From Flavicella sp049625305 (GTDB taxonomy: Bacteria > Bacteroidota > Bacteroidia > Flavobacteriales > Flavobacteriaceae): a DNA stretch of 13,862 nt. Shown one piece after another: positions 1 through 7,429 of this stretch. Within the stretch, counting starts at the first letter, position 1; each line of letters opens with the position of its first letter. A program made the position numbers and the translations under genes. The notes under the pieces were generated by a model. The model was not told where the DNA came from, ran no database searches, and saw only the letters and a program-made list of their open reading frames with translations. The stretch spans positions 1 through 13,862 of the forward strand of contig JBMZVD010000059.1 in NCBI GenBank assembly GCA_049625305.1. Reading direction: 5' to 3'.

Positions 1-444
1 TTCTTGAAAATAACGTAATTGAATTACTTTTTGATAGTGAGGTTTGAGTCTTTTTATGAATTGTAATAATTCCACTAAATTTTGTGCGATAATGAGTTGA
101 TCCTCTGGAGTAGGTGCTGTGTCGGAAATATCGTATTTAGCTACTATCTTATCGTCTATGATTAAGTCTGTTTTTTCTTTTTTTCGCATAGTATCTATAT
201 GTATGTTTTTGGATATAGATAATAGCCATGTTTTAAAAGAATAAGCCTCGTTAAAAAGATCAATTTTATCAAATGCTCTTGAAAATGTTTGAATAGTTAC
301 GTCTTCGGCAAGATTTTCGTCGTTAGTTTTTGTCAATTGATAATTGTAAACATCGTTCCAAAACTGATTCAACAAAGCGTTGAATGCTGTTTGCTTTTTC
401 AATTTGGCATTTGAAATGTGATCTTGTAATTCTAACGGAGTCAT
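1..444 (-). CDS. ECF-type RNA polymerase sigma factor, C-terminus cut by window edge
   Basis: Reading leftwards from an ATG at 444, 148 codons stay open to the edge. The protein begins MTPLELQDHI. A sigma-70 region 2 spans about residues 20-90: a helix around FNALLNQFWNDVYNY, then AEDVTIQTFSRAF (about 46-58), the usual core-binding segment, then FKTWLLSISKNIHID (70-84), the -10 recognition part, followed by a basic MRKKEK. A divergent linker (about 90-115) leads into the start of region 4, ending with LKPHYQKVIQLRYFQE at the edge, so the HTH itself is lost. ECF factors direct RNA polymerase to stress or envelope regulons, usually under an anti-sigma factor; none is visible, but the downstream side is outside the window. 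It starts 13 bases after the glycosyltransferase stop, so it is probably co-transcribed. The family call is firm; the regulon is unknown. Confidence 0.9.
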   Translation of the reverse strand, partial: MTPLELQDHISNAKLKKQTAFNALLNQFWNDVYNYQLTKTNDENLAEDVTIQTFSRAFDKIDLFNEAYSFKTWLLSISKNIHIDTMRKKEKTDLIIDDKIVAKYDISDTAPTPEDQLIIAQNLVELLQFIKRLKPHYQKVIQLRYFQE

Positions 445-457
445 TGCTTTTTATTTT

Positions 458-1573
458 TTACCAGCGTTGAGGGCGAGCAATTAAATTTTTTATTAAGAGA
501 AACAATTGCATAAAAATAAGTGTAATTTCTGTAAGAGGTGCTGTTAGAAGTAAATCTTTTTCATTCAGTTGATTGCTCCACCTAGACACTGCATTCATAT
601 AAGCTGTATATCGGGTTAAAATCATAAAGAGAAGTATGGATATGTTGGCTTCTAGAATAAGTAGACTACATGTAAGTATTGGAAAAGCGATTTGGGACAG
701 GTAAAACAATCCTAACAACAGCTTGTGACTATTTTTGTAATAACTTGAAGTTGAAATGTGCCTTCTTTTTTGACGTATCCAATCTTTGTAAGTTGTTTTT
801 ACTTTTGATACGGTAAAGCTTTGTTTTTCTAAACAAACTACAGTATTTATTTTTGTTGCTACCTGATTGATGAAAAGGTCGTCATCTCCCGAGGCAATTT
901 TTTCATGTGATAAGAATCCTCCATTTTTTTTAAATAGCTCTTTAGTGTAAGCTAAATTTCGTCCAACACCCATATAAGGATGACCACAAATTGCATATGA
1001 AAAGTATTGCATTGCTGTCAAAAGTGTTTCATAACGAATAAGTTTGTTCAAAAATGAATTTCCAACTTTTTCATAGGCACCATATCCTAAAACAATTTTT
1101 TTAGTTTCAGAAAATTGTTGACTGATGTTTCGTATCCAATATTTACCCAAGGGCTTGCAATCAGCATCTGTACATAAAATATGATTAAAATTTGCTTGAT
1201 TGATTCCTTCTGCTAGTGCTTGTTTTTTTGACTGTATTTGCTTGTTGTTTTTTACAATTGAGATCGTTTTAATTCGCTTGTCAAGAACAGTGTATTTTTT
1301 TAAAACAGCTGCAGTAGAGTCAGTTGAATTATCGTCGACCAATACAAACTCGAGTGGAGCTGTATATTGTTGGTCTAAAAGAGAGGGGAGAAGTAAGTCT
1401 AAATTTGAGGCCTCGTTTTTAGCGCAAATAATTACTGATATTGGAATCTTATCAGTAGTTTGCGATGTAGGTGTGAGACTTATTTTTTTTGAGGGAAAGG
1501 ATAGACTGAATACAATATAGTACGAACACTGTACCGCCACTACCACCACAAAAAGAGATAGCAATAAAGACAT
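458..1573 (-). CDS. Membrane-anchored family 2 glycosyltransferase
   Basis: A 371-residue protein with one N-terminal membrane helix (about 2-24), a GT-A domain, and two or three C-terminal hydrophobic segments (about 285-320 and 341-364). GT2 landmarks are all present: ISVIICAKNEA at 45-55, LVDDNSTD with Asp80/Asp81, the metal-binding TDAD (135-138), and GDDD (229-232) at the catalytic-base position. The acceptor-side QxxRW motif reads QKRRH (268-272), keeping Gln and Arg but with His for Trp. This architecture is that of inner-membrane enzymes that move a sugar from a nucleotide donor to a lipid or polysaccharide on the cytoplasmic face; donor and acceptor cannot be read from sequence. It begins 3 bases after the small Cys-rich gene and is followed 13 bases later by an ECF sigma gene. 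No other polysaccharide gene is nearby, so this is not part of a visible capsule or LPS cluster. Confidence 0.88.
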   Translation of the reverse strand: MSLLLSLFVVVVAVQCSYYIVFSLSFPSKKISLTPTSQTTDKIPISVIICAKNEASNLDLLLPSLLDQQYTAPLEFVLVDDNSTDSTAAVLKKYTVLDKRIKTISIVKNNKQIQSKKQALAEGINQANFNHILCTDADCKPLGKYWIRNISQQFSETKKIVLGYGAYEKVGNSFLNKLIRYETLLTAMQYFSYAICGHPYMGVGRNLAYTKELFKKNGGFLSHEKIASGDDDLFINQVATKINTVVCLEKQSFTVSKVKTTYKDWIRQKRRHISTSSYYKNSHKLLLGLFYLSQIAFPILTCSLLILEANISILLFMILTRYTAYMNAVSRWSNQLNEKDLLLTAPLTEITLIFMQLFLLIKNLIARPQRW

Positions 1574-1576
1574 TAT

Positions 1577-1762
1577 TTATTGGTTCTCACAGTCTTCTGG
1601 CATTTTACCACAAAAACCACAAGGCTCTCCTTTTTCATTAAAATTTGTGTTTTGGCTGGCACAAGTACCAGAAAATTTCCCGTCTTTTTTGGCCCAAATT
1701 TTAATGGCAATTCCAGCAAAAGCTAATGCTAAAAGAACAAATGTGAGGAGTAATAATTTCAT
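1577..1762 (-). CDS. Small Cys-rich single-span membrane protein, NqrM-like
   Basis: A 61-residue protein: MK, one hydrophobic helix (about 3-20), a basic KIWAKKDGKF segment, then a short tail with four cysteines (34, 48, 51, 58) in the pattern GTC-x13-CxxC-x6-C. It has no lipobox, so the helix is a signal anchor or transmembrane span. I recognise it as the type often labelled 'membrane or secreted protein' in flavobacteria. Its plan (one N-terminal span, a GxC motif near residue 34, more Cys in the tail) resembles NqrM (DUF539), which helps deliver iron to the Na+-translocating NADH:quinone reductase. That resemblance is an inference from layout and four Cys only, and no nqr gene is in view. 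It is the first gene of the run with the glycosyltransferase (3-base gap), with a TAnnTTTG box 20 bases upstream. The CDS is well supported; the function is not. Confidence 0.8.
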   Translation of the reverse strand: MKLLLLTFVLLALAFAGIAIKIWAKKDGKFSGTCASQNTNFNEKGEPCGFCGKMPEDCENQ

Positions 1763-1781
1763 GATATAAAAAAATTTACTG

Positions 1782-1789
1782 CAAAGATA
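1782..1789 (-). promoter_or_regulatory. Bacteroidota -7 promoter box (TATCTTTG) for the small-protein/GT2/sigma run
   Basis: On the minus strand the bases read TATCTTTG, an exact match to the TAnnTTTG -7 element used by the primary sigma factor of Bacteroidota. It ends 20 bases before the ATG at 1762, which leaves a short A/T-rich leader. No TTG is found at the expected -33 distance, so only half of the consensus is present. It lies right after the predicted terminator of the upstream fad operon, where a new transcript would be expected to begin. Confidence 0.6.
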
Positions 1790-1796
1790 GTTAAAA

Positions 1797-1851
1797 CCGA
1801 GAACTAAGCTTTAATTTTCTTTGAATTTAGAAAATCAGTACGAGTTCTCGG
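1797..1851 (-). terminator. Nested hairpin after fadE, probable transcription terminator
   Basis: A perfect 9-bp inverted repeat (CCGAGAACT at 1797-1805, AGTTCTCGG at 1843-1851) encloses a second 7-bp inverted repeat (ATTTTCT at 1814-1820, AGAAAAT at 1829-1835, 8-base loop). On the minus strand it follows the fadE stop by 17 bases, and the last stem base is followed by TTTTAACT. This fits an intrinsic terminator of the fad operon, though the 37-base loop is longer than usual and the T-run is only four. It could also be a 3' RNA-stability element. On the plus strand there is no adjacent gene for it to serve. Confidence 0.5.
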
Positions 1852-1868
1852 CTCTGTGTGACATTGTT

Positions 1869-3683
1869 TTAGAAACTGTATTTGTTATCTGCAATTACTT
1901 TTGCAGCAATACAATTACGAAGAGCAGTAATGTTTGGGTAGTTAGTGTATTTTGTAAAACGTTTTAACCCCATCAATAGCATACGTTGTTCGTCTCCTTC
2001 TGTAAAAGATACAATTGCTTCTTTACCTTTTGAATTAATTTTCTCTATGGCATTGAATAGATTCAATTGAACCATGGCAATTTTTTCTTTACAAACTTCT
2101 TCAGACGTTCTCGATACTAACTTTTCAGTTTTTAGTAACGCAGATTCAGCCATGTAAATTTCAATCATCATTTCAGCAGCTGCTAAAATAATTTGTTGTT
2201 GTTGTTCCAACTCCATACCAAATGTTTCTACAGCTTTTCCTGCAACCATCAAGAACGCTTTTTTTGCTCTGTGTATGATGTCTTTTTCTTCAGCAAACAA
2301 TTCGCTGAAATCTGGGGCTTCAAAAGAAGGAATTCCCATCAATTCTTCACCCACTTTTTGTGCAGGAGTGATAAGGTCAAGTTGTCCAGTCATTGCTTTT
2401 TTTAGCAACATCCCAACACTCAACAAACGGTTGATTTCATTGGTTCCTTCATAAATTCTACCGATTCGAGCGTCTCTCCAAGCAGCTTCCATGGGAGTGT
2501 CTTTAGAAAATCCCATTCCGCCAAAAATTTGAATTCCTTCGTCACTAATATTTTGCGCCGTTTCAGAGGCATATACTTTTAACAAAGCACATTCAATGGC
2601 ATACTCTTCAACCCCTTTTAATTCAGCTTCTTGATGCGATGTACCATTAGCAATGTATTCGTCAATTTTGTTTTGTATATCTTTTGCGGCACGGTAACTT
2701 CCTGATTCAGTCACATAGGTTTTTGTAGCCATATCTGCTAATTTCATTTGAATGGCTCCGAAACTAGAAATGGGAGTTTTGAACTGTTTTCTCTGATTTG
2801 CATAGTTTACAGCTTCGTCAGTGATTCGTCTACAAGCATCTAGACATGCAGCAGCTAATTTGATACGTCCAACATTTAGAGAATTTAAGGCGATTTTAAA
2901 CCCTTTACCTCTTTCAGAAAGCATATTTTCTATAGGTACTTTGGTATCCGTGAAAAATACCTGACGTGTTGAGGAGGCATTGATTCCCAACTTCTTTTCC
3001 TCATCACCAAGTACGATTCCATTGTTGTTTTCAGCATCGTATTCTACGATAAAAGCAGAGATGTTTTTGTCATCTCCAATTCTTGCAAATACGATCATCA
3101 AAGAACAAAATCCTGCATTAGATATCCACATCTTTTGACCGCTGATCAAATAGTGTTTTCCGTCCTCTGTTAGAGTTGCTTTAGTCTTACCTGAGTTGGC
3201 ATCAGATCCAGCTTCTGGTTCTGTCAAACAATAGGCACCGTACCATTCACCCGTTGCTAGTTTTGGAATGTATTTTTGTTTTTGTTCTTCAGTACCATAT
3301 AGCAATATAGGCATGGTACCAATTCCTGTATGTGCTCCATATGCTGTAGCTAAAGATCCAGAAGCTCCAGAAATATAATCACATACCAACATGGTGGAGA
3401 CAAACCCCATTCCCATACCTCCATAGGCTTCGGGGACAGAAATACCTAACAAGCCCATTTCAGCAGCTTTGTTCATAACTTCAACAGTAAAGTTGTATTC
3501 CCCATTTTCAAAGCGTTCTTTGTGAGGCCACACTTCTTTGTCAATAAATTCTTGAATGGAAGTTTTCATCATCTGTTGCTCTTCTGAAAAATCTTCCGTT
3601 ATGAATACGTCTTTAGCAGCCGTTTCTTTTAGTAAAAATTCTCCTCCTTTTATCGTTTCCATTTGTGTTATTTTAGTTTCCAT
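1869..3683 (-). CDS. fadE: Acyl-CoA dehydrogenase (long, FadE type), beta-oxidation step 1
   Basis: A 604-residue flavoprotein that oxidises acyl-CoA to trans-2-enoyl-CoA, normally passing electrons to electron-transfer flavoprotein. The N-terminal helical domain (about 30-150) leads to the first family signature LTEPEAGSD (153-161), the beta domain with KMWISNAG (184-191), then the C-terminal helical domain with the second signature from QIFGGMGFSKD (385-395) to IYEGTNEIN (410-418). Glu412 sits in the YEGT motif at the position of the catalytic base of medium-chain dehydrogenases. About 170 residues follow the catalytic core; this extension is typical of the roughly 600-residue class that includes B. 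subtilis FadE and explains the length over the usual 380. Met8 is an alternative start; Met1 is chosen for spacing. It is the last gene of the operon, 29 bases after fadA, and a hairpin follows. Chain-length preference cannot be read. Confidence 0.95.
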   Translation of the reverse strand: METKITQMETIKGGEFLLKETAAKDVFITEDFSEEQQMMKTSIQEFIDKEVWPHKERFENGEYNFTVEVMNKAAEMGLLGISVPEAYGGMGMGFVSTMLVCDYISGASGSLATAYGAHTGIGTMPILLYGTEEQKQKYIPKLATGEWYGAYCLTEPEAGSDANSGKTKATLTEDGKHYLISGQKMWISNAGFCSLMIVFARIGDDKNISAFIVEYDAENNNGIVLGDEEKKLGINASSTRQVFFTDTKVPIENMLSERGKGFKIALNSLNVGRIKLAAACLDACRRITDEAVNYANQRKQFKTPISSFGAIQMKLADMATKTYVTESGSYRAAKDIQNKIDEYIANGTSHQEAELKGVEEYAIECALLKVYASETAQNISDEGIQIFGGMGFSKDTPMEAAWRDARIGRIYEGTNEINRLLSVGMLLKKAMTGQLDLITPAQKVGEELMGIPSFEAPDFSELFAEEKDIIHRAKKAFLMVAGKAVETFGMELEQQQQIILAAAEMMIEIYMAESALLKTEKLVSRTSEEVCKEKIAMVQLNLFNAIEKINSKGKEAIVSFTEGDEQRMLLMGLKRFTKYTNYPNITALRNCIAAKVIADNKYSF

Positions 3684-3712
3684 ATGTACTAGTTTTTTAA
3701 GTTTGGCAATTT

Positions 3713-4900
3713 TTATTTTAAAAATTCATAAATACCTGCAGCACCTTGTCCTGTTCCGACACACATGGTGACCAATCCGTATTTGTTTTTTCTTCGTCTC
3801 ATCTCATTGAATAATTGAACTGATAATTTTGCACCTGTACATCCTAATGGGTGTCCTAAGGAAATAGCCCCTCCATTAACATTTACAATGTCTTGATTGA
3901 TGTCTAATTCACGCATAACTGCCAATGATTGCGACGCAAAAGCTTCGTTTAATTCAATCAAATCGATATCATTCAATTTTAGTCCAGCATTGTTCAAAGC
4001 TTTTGGAATTGCTTTTACGGGTCCAATTCCCATAATTTTAGGTGGTACTCCTGCTACAGCAAAAGAGACCATGCGTGCTATTGGTTCAAGGTTGAGTTCT
4101 TTTACCATGGCTTCACTCATGACCAATACAAAGGCAGCTCCGTCACTCATTTGCGAGGAATTACCTGCAGTAACACTCCCTTTGTCTGCAAATACTGGCC
4201 TTAATTTAGCCAATGCATCTATTGAAGTTCCACGTCGTGGTCCTTCGTCTTGAGTAACTTTATAGTTTCTCATTTGTTTTTTTCCAGCAGCATCTATATA
4301 GATCTCCTCTACATCAATCGGAACAATATCCTCTTTAAAGATATCGTTGTCCAGAGCATGCAATGCTTTTTGATGAGAATTAAATGCAAACGCATCTTGA
4401 TCCTCTCTCGATATTTTATACTGTTTGGCAACTGCTTCAGCAGTCAAACCCATTCCCCAGTAATAATCTTCATTTCCTTCTGAAGTTGCTTTGTAGTTTG
4501 GTACTGCCCTGTATCCACCCATAGGAATGTAACTCATACTTTCAACTCCACCTGCAATGATACAGTCTGCCATTCCTGATTGAATTTTTGCAGCAGCAAT
4601 ACTTATAGTTTCTAATCCAGAAGCACAGTATCGATTTACTGTCATTCCTGCTACGGTATCAATTTTTAGTCCCATTAATGAGACTAAACGTCCCATATTC
4701 AAACCTTGTTCTGCTTCTGGCATCGCATTTCCTACAATGACGTCATCGATTCTAGATTTGTCCAATTGAGGTACTTCTTTTAACAAGTGCTCAATTGTCT
4801 CAGCGGCTAATTCATCAGGCCGCTTAAAACGAAAAAGACCTTTGGGAGCTTTCCCAACTGCAGTTCTATATCCTTCGACTATATATGCTGTTTTATTCAT
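3713..4900 (-). CDS. fadA: Acetyl-CoA acyltransferase (thiolase), beta-oxidation step 4
   Basis: A 395-residue thiolase of normal full length. The three active-site positions are visible: nucleophile Cys92 in NRYCASGL, His350 in SLGHPLGCTGA and the proton-relay Cys380 in TMCVGTGQG; the NEAF motif is at 318-321. It splits 3-ketoacyl-CoA with CoA into acetyl-CoA and an acyl-CoA two carbons shorter. The sequence begins MNKTAYIVEGYRTAVGK, the usual start of the degradative class, and the position between fadN and fadE argues for degradation rather than the reverse condensation. It starts 80 bases after fadN, a gap holding a short direct repeat, and ends 29 bases before fadE. It probably forms a complex with FadN, as trifunctional-type enzymes do; that is family knowledge, not seen here. 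Confidence 0.96.
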   Translation of the reverse strand: MNKTAYIVEGYRTAVGKAPKGLFRFKRPDELAAETIEHLLKEVPQLDKSRIDDVIVGNAMPEAEQGLNMGRLVSLMGLKIDTVAGMTVNRYCASGLETISIAAAKIQSGMADCIIAGGVESMSYIPMGGYRAVPNYKATSEGNEDYYWGMGLTAEAVAKQYKISREDQDAFAFNSHQKALHALDNDIFKEDIVPIDVEEIYIDAAGKKQMRNYKVTQDEGPRRGTSIDALAKLRPVFADKGSVTAGNSSQMSDGAAFVLVMSEAMVKELNLEPIARMVSFAVAGVPPKIMGIGPVKAIPKALNNAGLKLNDIDLIELNEAFASQSLAVMRELDINQDIVNVNGGAISLGHPLGCTGAKLSVQLFNEMRRRKNKYGLVTMCVGTGQGAAGIYEFLK

Positions 4901-4912
4901 ATTTTTTTTTTG

Positions 4913-4938
4913 TACGCGATTGGTTTTACGCGTTGGTT
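4913..4938. repeat. Tandem 12/13-base repeat in the fadN-fadA gap
   Basis: On the plus strand TACGCGATTGGTT (4913-4925) and TACGCGTTGGTT (4927-4938) lie one base apart and differ only by a single inserted A. In the transcript (minus strand) this gives two copies of AACCAA-(T)-CGCGTA just upstream of the A-rich run and ATG of fadA. It could be an operator, a leader element affecting fadA translation, or simple slippage. Confidence 0.6.
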
Positions 4939-4980
4939 AAATTTTTTGAAAAGACAATTTTATGACCCTTGGAGAACTAG

Positions 4981-7383
4981 TTAATTTCTCAAAGGTTTAC
5001 CTGTTTTTAGGGTGTGTTGGATTCGTTCCAATGTCTTTCGTTCAGTCAATAATGAGAGAATGGCTTCTCTTTCTAAGTCAAGTAAATACTGTTCCGAAAC
5101 CATAGTTGGTTCAGATAAATTTCCTCCAGCCATGATATAACCGAGTTTGTTGGCAATTTTTTTATCGTGTTCAGAGGCATATCTACCTGCATGCAAAGAG
5201 TCTGTTCCTACTTGGAACATACCCAATGCTTGTTGCCCTAACACTTTTACCTTTTTAGTAGCGGGTTGGGTATAACCATCGTCTAGCATTTGCAATGCGT
5301 GTTTTTTAGCGGTTGCAATTTGTCTGTTGGCATTGACAACAACAATGTCCTTAGAAGGCTTATAAAAACCTAAATCGTAGGCTTCATATGCAGATGTAGC
5401 TACTTTAGCCATAGCTATATTAATAAAAGAATCACGTAAACGATTCAATTTCACATCGTCTTTTAAAAAGGCCTCAGAAGCTCTCATGGTCATTTCTTTA
5501 GTACCTGCTCCAGCTGGAATAATACCTACACCAAATTCGACCAATCCCGTGTAAGTTTCTGCTGCTGCGACAACTTTATCAACATGCATACTCATTTCAC
5601 AAGCACCTCCAAAGGTCATTCCTCTTGGAGTCATCAATGTAGGTACAGAGGAGTAGCGCAAACGCATCACAGTATCTTGGAATAACTTTGTAGCCATATT
5701 TAGTTCGTCATATTCTTGTTCTACAGCCAATAAAAATGCCATAGCAAGATTGGCTCCTACAGAGAAGTTGGCAGCTTGATTCCCGAGAATTACAGCTTCA
5801 TATTCTTGTTCTGCCAAATCAATCCCTTTATTGATTGCTTGCAACACACCACCCCCAATGGTATTCATTTTAGATTGAAATTCAACATTTAAGATTCCGT
5901 CACCAAGATGCTGAATACTCGCTTCTTTGTTTGACCAAATAGTTTTTGATTCTCGGATATGATCTAAAATGATAAAACTTTCTTGTCCTGGTTTCTTTTT
6001 ATACCTTTTTGAAGCAATGTCATAATAATGTACGACTCCTTCTTTGATAGTATAAAAAGAATTGATGTTGGCATCAAGCATTTCAGTAACCCACTTATTT
6101 ACAGTAAGGTTTTCTGCCTTAATCAATTCGATTCCATTTTCAATACCTATAGCATCCCAAATCTGAAATGGACCGTGTTCCCAACCAAAACCTGCTTGCA
6201 TAGCGTCGTCTATTCGGAAAGTTTCGTCAGATATCTCAGGTATTCTATTAGCACTGTATGCAAACAATGCTGCAAAAGTTCTTCTGTAAAACTCTCCGGC
6301 TTTGTCTTTTCCTTTGACTAACACCTTGAAACGGTCAATAATATTCGAAATACTTTTGGTTTTCTCTAAGGTTGCAAATTTGGCCTTTTTAGATAGATTG
6401 TATTCCAACGTGTCTAAATTCAACGCCAATATGTTTTTCTTTCCATTGGCATCCACCTCTTTTTTGTAAAACCCTTGTTTAGTTTTGTTTCCTAGCCAAT
6501 TATTTTCCATGAGTTTAGAGACAAAACCTGGCAATTGAAACAAGTCATGTGCTTCATCTTTAGGGCAATTTTTATGAAGTCCATTGGCAACATGAACTAA
6601 CGTATCTAAACCAACTACATCTACAGTCCTGAAAGTAGCAGATTTAGGGCGACCAATTACAGGCCCCGTTAGTTTATCCACTTCTTCTATTGACATCCCC
6701 ATTTCTTTTACAATATGGAATAGGCTCATAATCCCAAAAATTCCAATTCTATTACCAATAAAAGCAGGAGTGTCTTTTGCCAATACAGATGTTTTTCCCA
6801 AAAACTTTTCACCGTAATGTATCAAAAAGTCAACAATTTCTTGTTTACATGCCGGCCCAGGTACTACTTCAAACAGCTTGAGATATCGAGGAGGGTTGAA
6901 AAAATGAGTGACAGCAAAATGTTCTTGAAAATCTTGAGACCTTCCTTCGTTCATGAACTTTATTGGAATACCAGATGTATTTGAACTAATTATAGTTCCA
7001 GGTTTTCTATACTTTTCAATTTGTTCGAATACCTTTTGTTTGATATCTAGTCTTTCAACAACTACTTCAATAATCCAATCTACATTTGCAATTTTTGAAA
7101 TATCATCCTCTAAGTTTCCCGTTGTAATTCTCGATGAAAACTCTTGTTTGTAGATAGGAGAGGGTTTAGATTTTAACGATGCTTTCAGGCTATCATTAAC
7201 CAGTCGGTTTCGAACACTCTTTGATTCAAGTGAAAGACCTGCTACTTTTTCTTTATCAGTAAGGGCATTGGGAACGATGTCTAATAAAAGTACTTCTACG
7301 CCGATATTTGCGAAGTGACATGCAATACCAGATCCCATAATTCCAGAACCGATGACGGCTATTTTTCGAATGTGTTTTTTCAT
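4981..7383 (-). CDS. fadN: Bifunctional 3-hydroxyacyl-CoA dehydrogenase / enoyl-CoA hydratase (FadN type)
   Basis: An 800-residue fusion carrying out beta-oxidation steps 2 and 3. The domain order is dehydrogenase first, hydratase last, the reverse of E. coli FadB and the same as B. subtilis FadN. The Rossmann domain has GSGIMG (12-17) and Asp35 at the end of strand 2, which favours NAD+. The catalytic pair is His160 in THFFNPP and Glu172, twelve residues apart as in HADH. The dehydrogenase C-terminal region runs to about 440, with KTKQGFY at 300-306. The crotonase-fold part (about 490-690) carries FSVGANL (540-546), the oxyanion-hole stretch FGGACE with Glu596, and LVEFGVGIIPAGAG with Glu616; both hydratase glutamates are therefore in place. 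A helical tail of about 100 residues follows. It starts 46 bases after marR and is the first enzyme gene of the operon. Confidence 0.94.
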   Translation of the reverse strand: MKKHIRKIAVIGSGIMGSGIACHFANIGVEVLLLDIVPNALTDKEKVAGLSLESKSVRNRLVNDSLKASLKSKPSPIYKQEFSSRITTGNLEDDISKIANVDWIIEVVVERLDIKQKVFEQIEKYRKPGTIISSNTSGIPIKFMNEGRSQDFQEHFAVTHFFNPPRYLKLFEVVPGPACKQEIVDFLIHYGEKFLGKTSVLAKDTPAFIGNRIGIFGIMSLFHIVKEMGMSIEEVDKLTGPVIGRPKSATFRTVDVVGLDTLVHVANGLHKNCPKDEAHDLFQLPGFVSKLMENNWLGNKTKQGFYKKEVDANGKKNILALNLDTLEYNLSKKAKFATLEKTKSISNIIDRFKVLVKGKDKAGEFYRRTFAALFAYSANRIPEISDETFRIDDAMQAGFGWEHGPFQIWDAIGIENGIELIKAENLTVNKWVTEMLDANINSFYTIKEGVVHYYDIASKRYKKKPGQESFIILDHIRESKTIWSNKEASIQHLGDGILNVEFQSKMNTIGGGVLQAINKGIDLAEQEYEAVILGNQAANFSVGANLAMAFLLAVEQEYDELNMATKLFQDTVMRLRYSSVPTLMTPRGMTFGGACEMSMHVDKVVAAAETYTGLVEFGVGIIPAGAGTKEMTMRASEAFLKDDVKLNRLRDSFINIAMAKVATSAYEAYDLGFYKPSKDIVVVNANRQIATAKKHALQMLDDGYTQPATKKVKVLGQQALGMFQVGTDSLHAGRYASEHDKKIANKLGYIMAGGNLSEPTMVSEQYLLDLEREAILSLLTERKTLERIQHTLKTGKPLRN

Positions 7384-7385
7384 AC

Positions 7386-7425
7386 TAGTTGGTTTCTATT
7401 TTAGTAGTTGGTTGTTTTATTGGTT
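7386..7425. repeat. Short direct repeats in the marR-fadN gap
   Basis: The 9-mer TAGTTGGTT occurs at 7386-7394 and 7405-7413 (plus strand, 19 bases apart), and its core TTGGTT occurs a third time at 7420-7425. The transcript therefore carries three AACCAA units in the 46-base leader of fadN. The same hexamer occurs twice in the fadN-fadA gap. Function unknown. Confidence 0.5.
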
Positions 7426-7429
7426 GAAA

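Noticed and set aside
3897..4253. Open frame of 118 codons on the plus strand
   Set aside because: Antisense to fadA over conserved thiolase sequence; a shadow of that gene.
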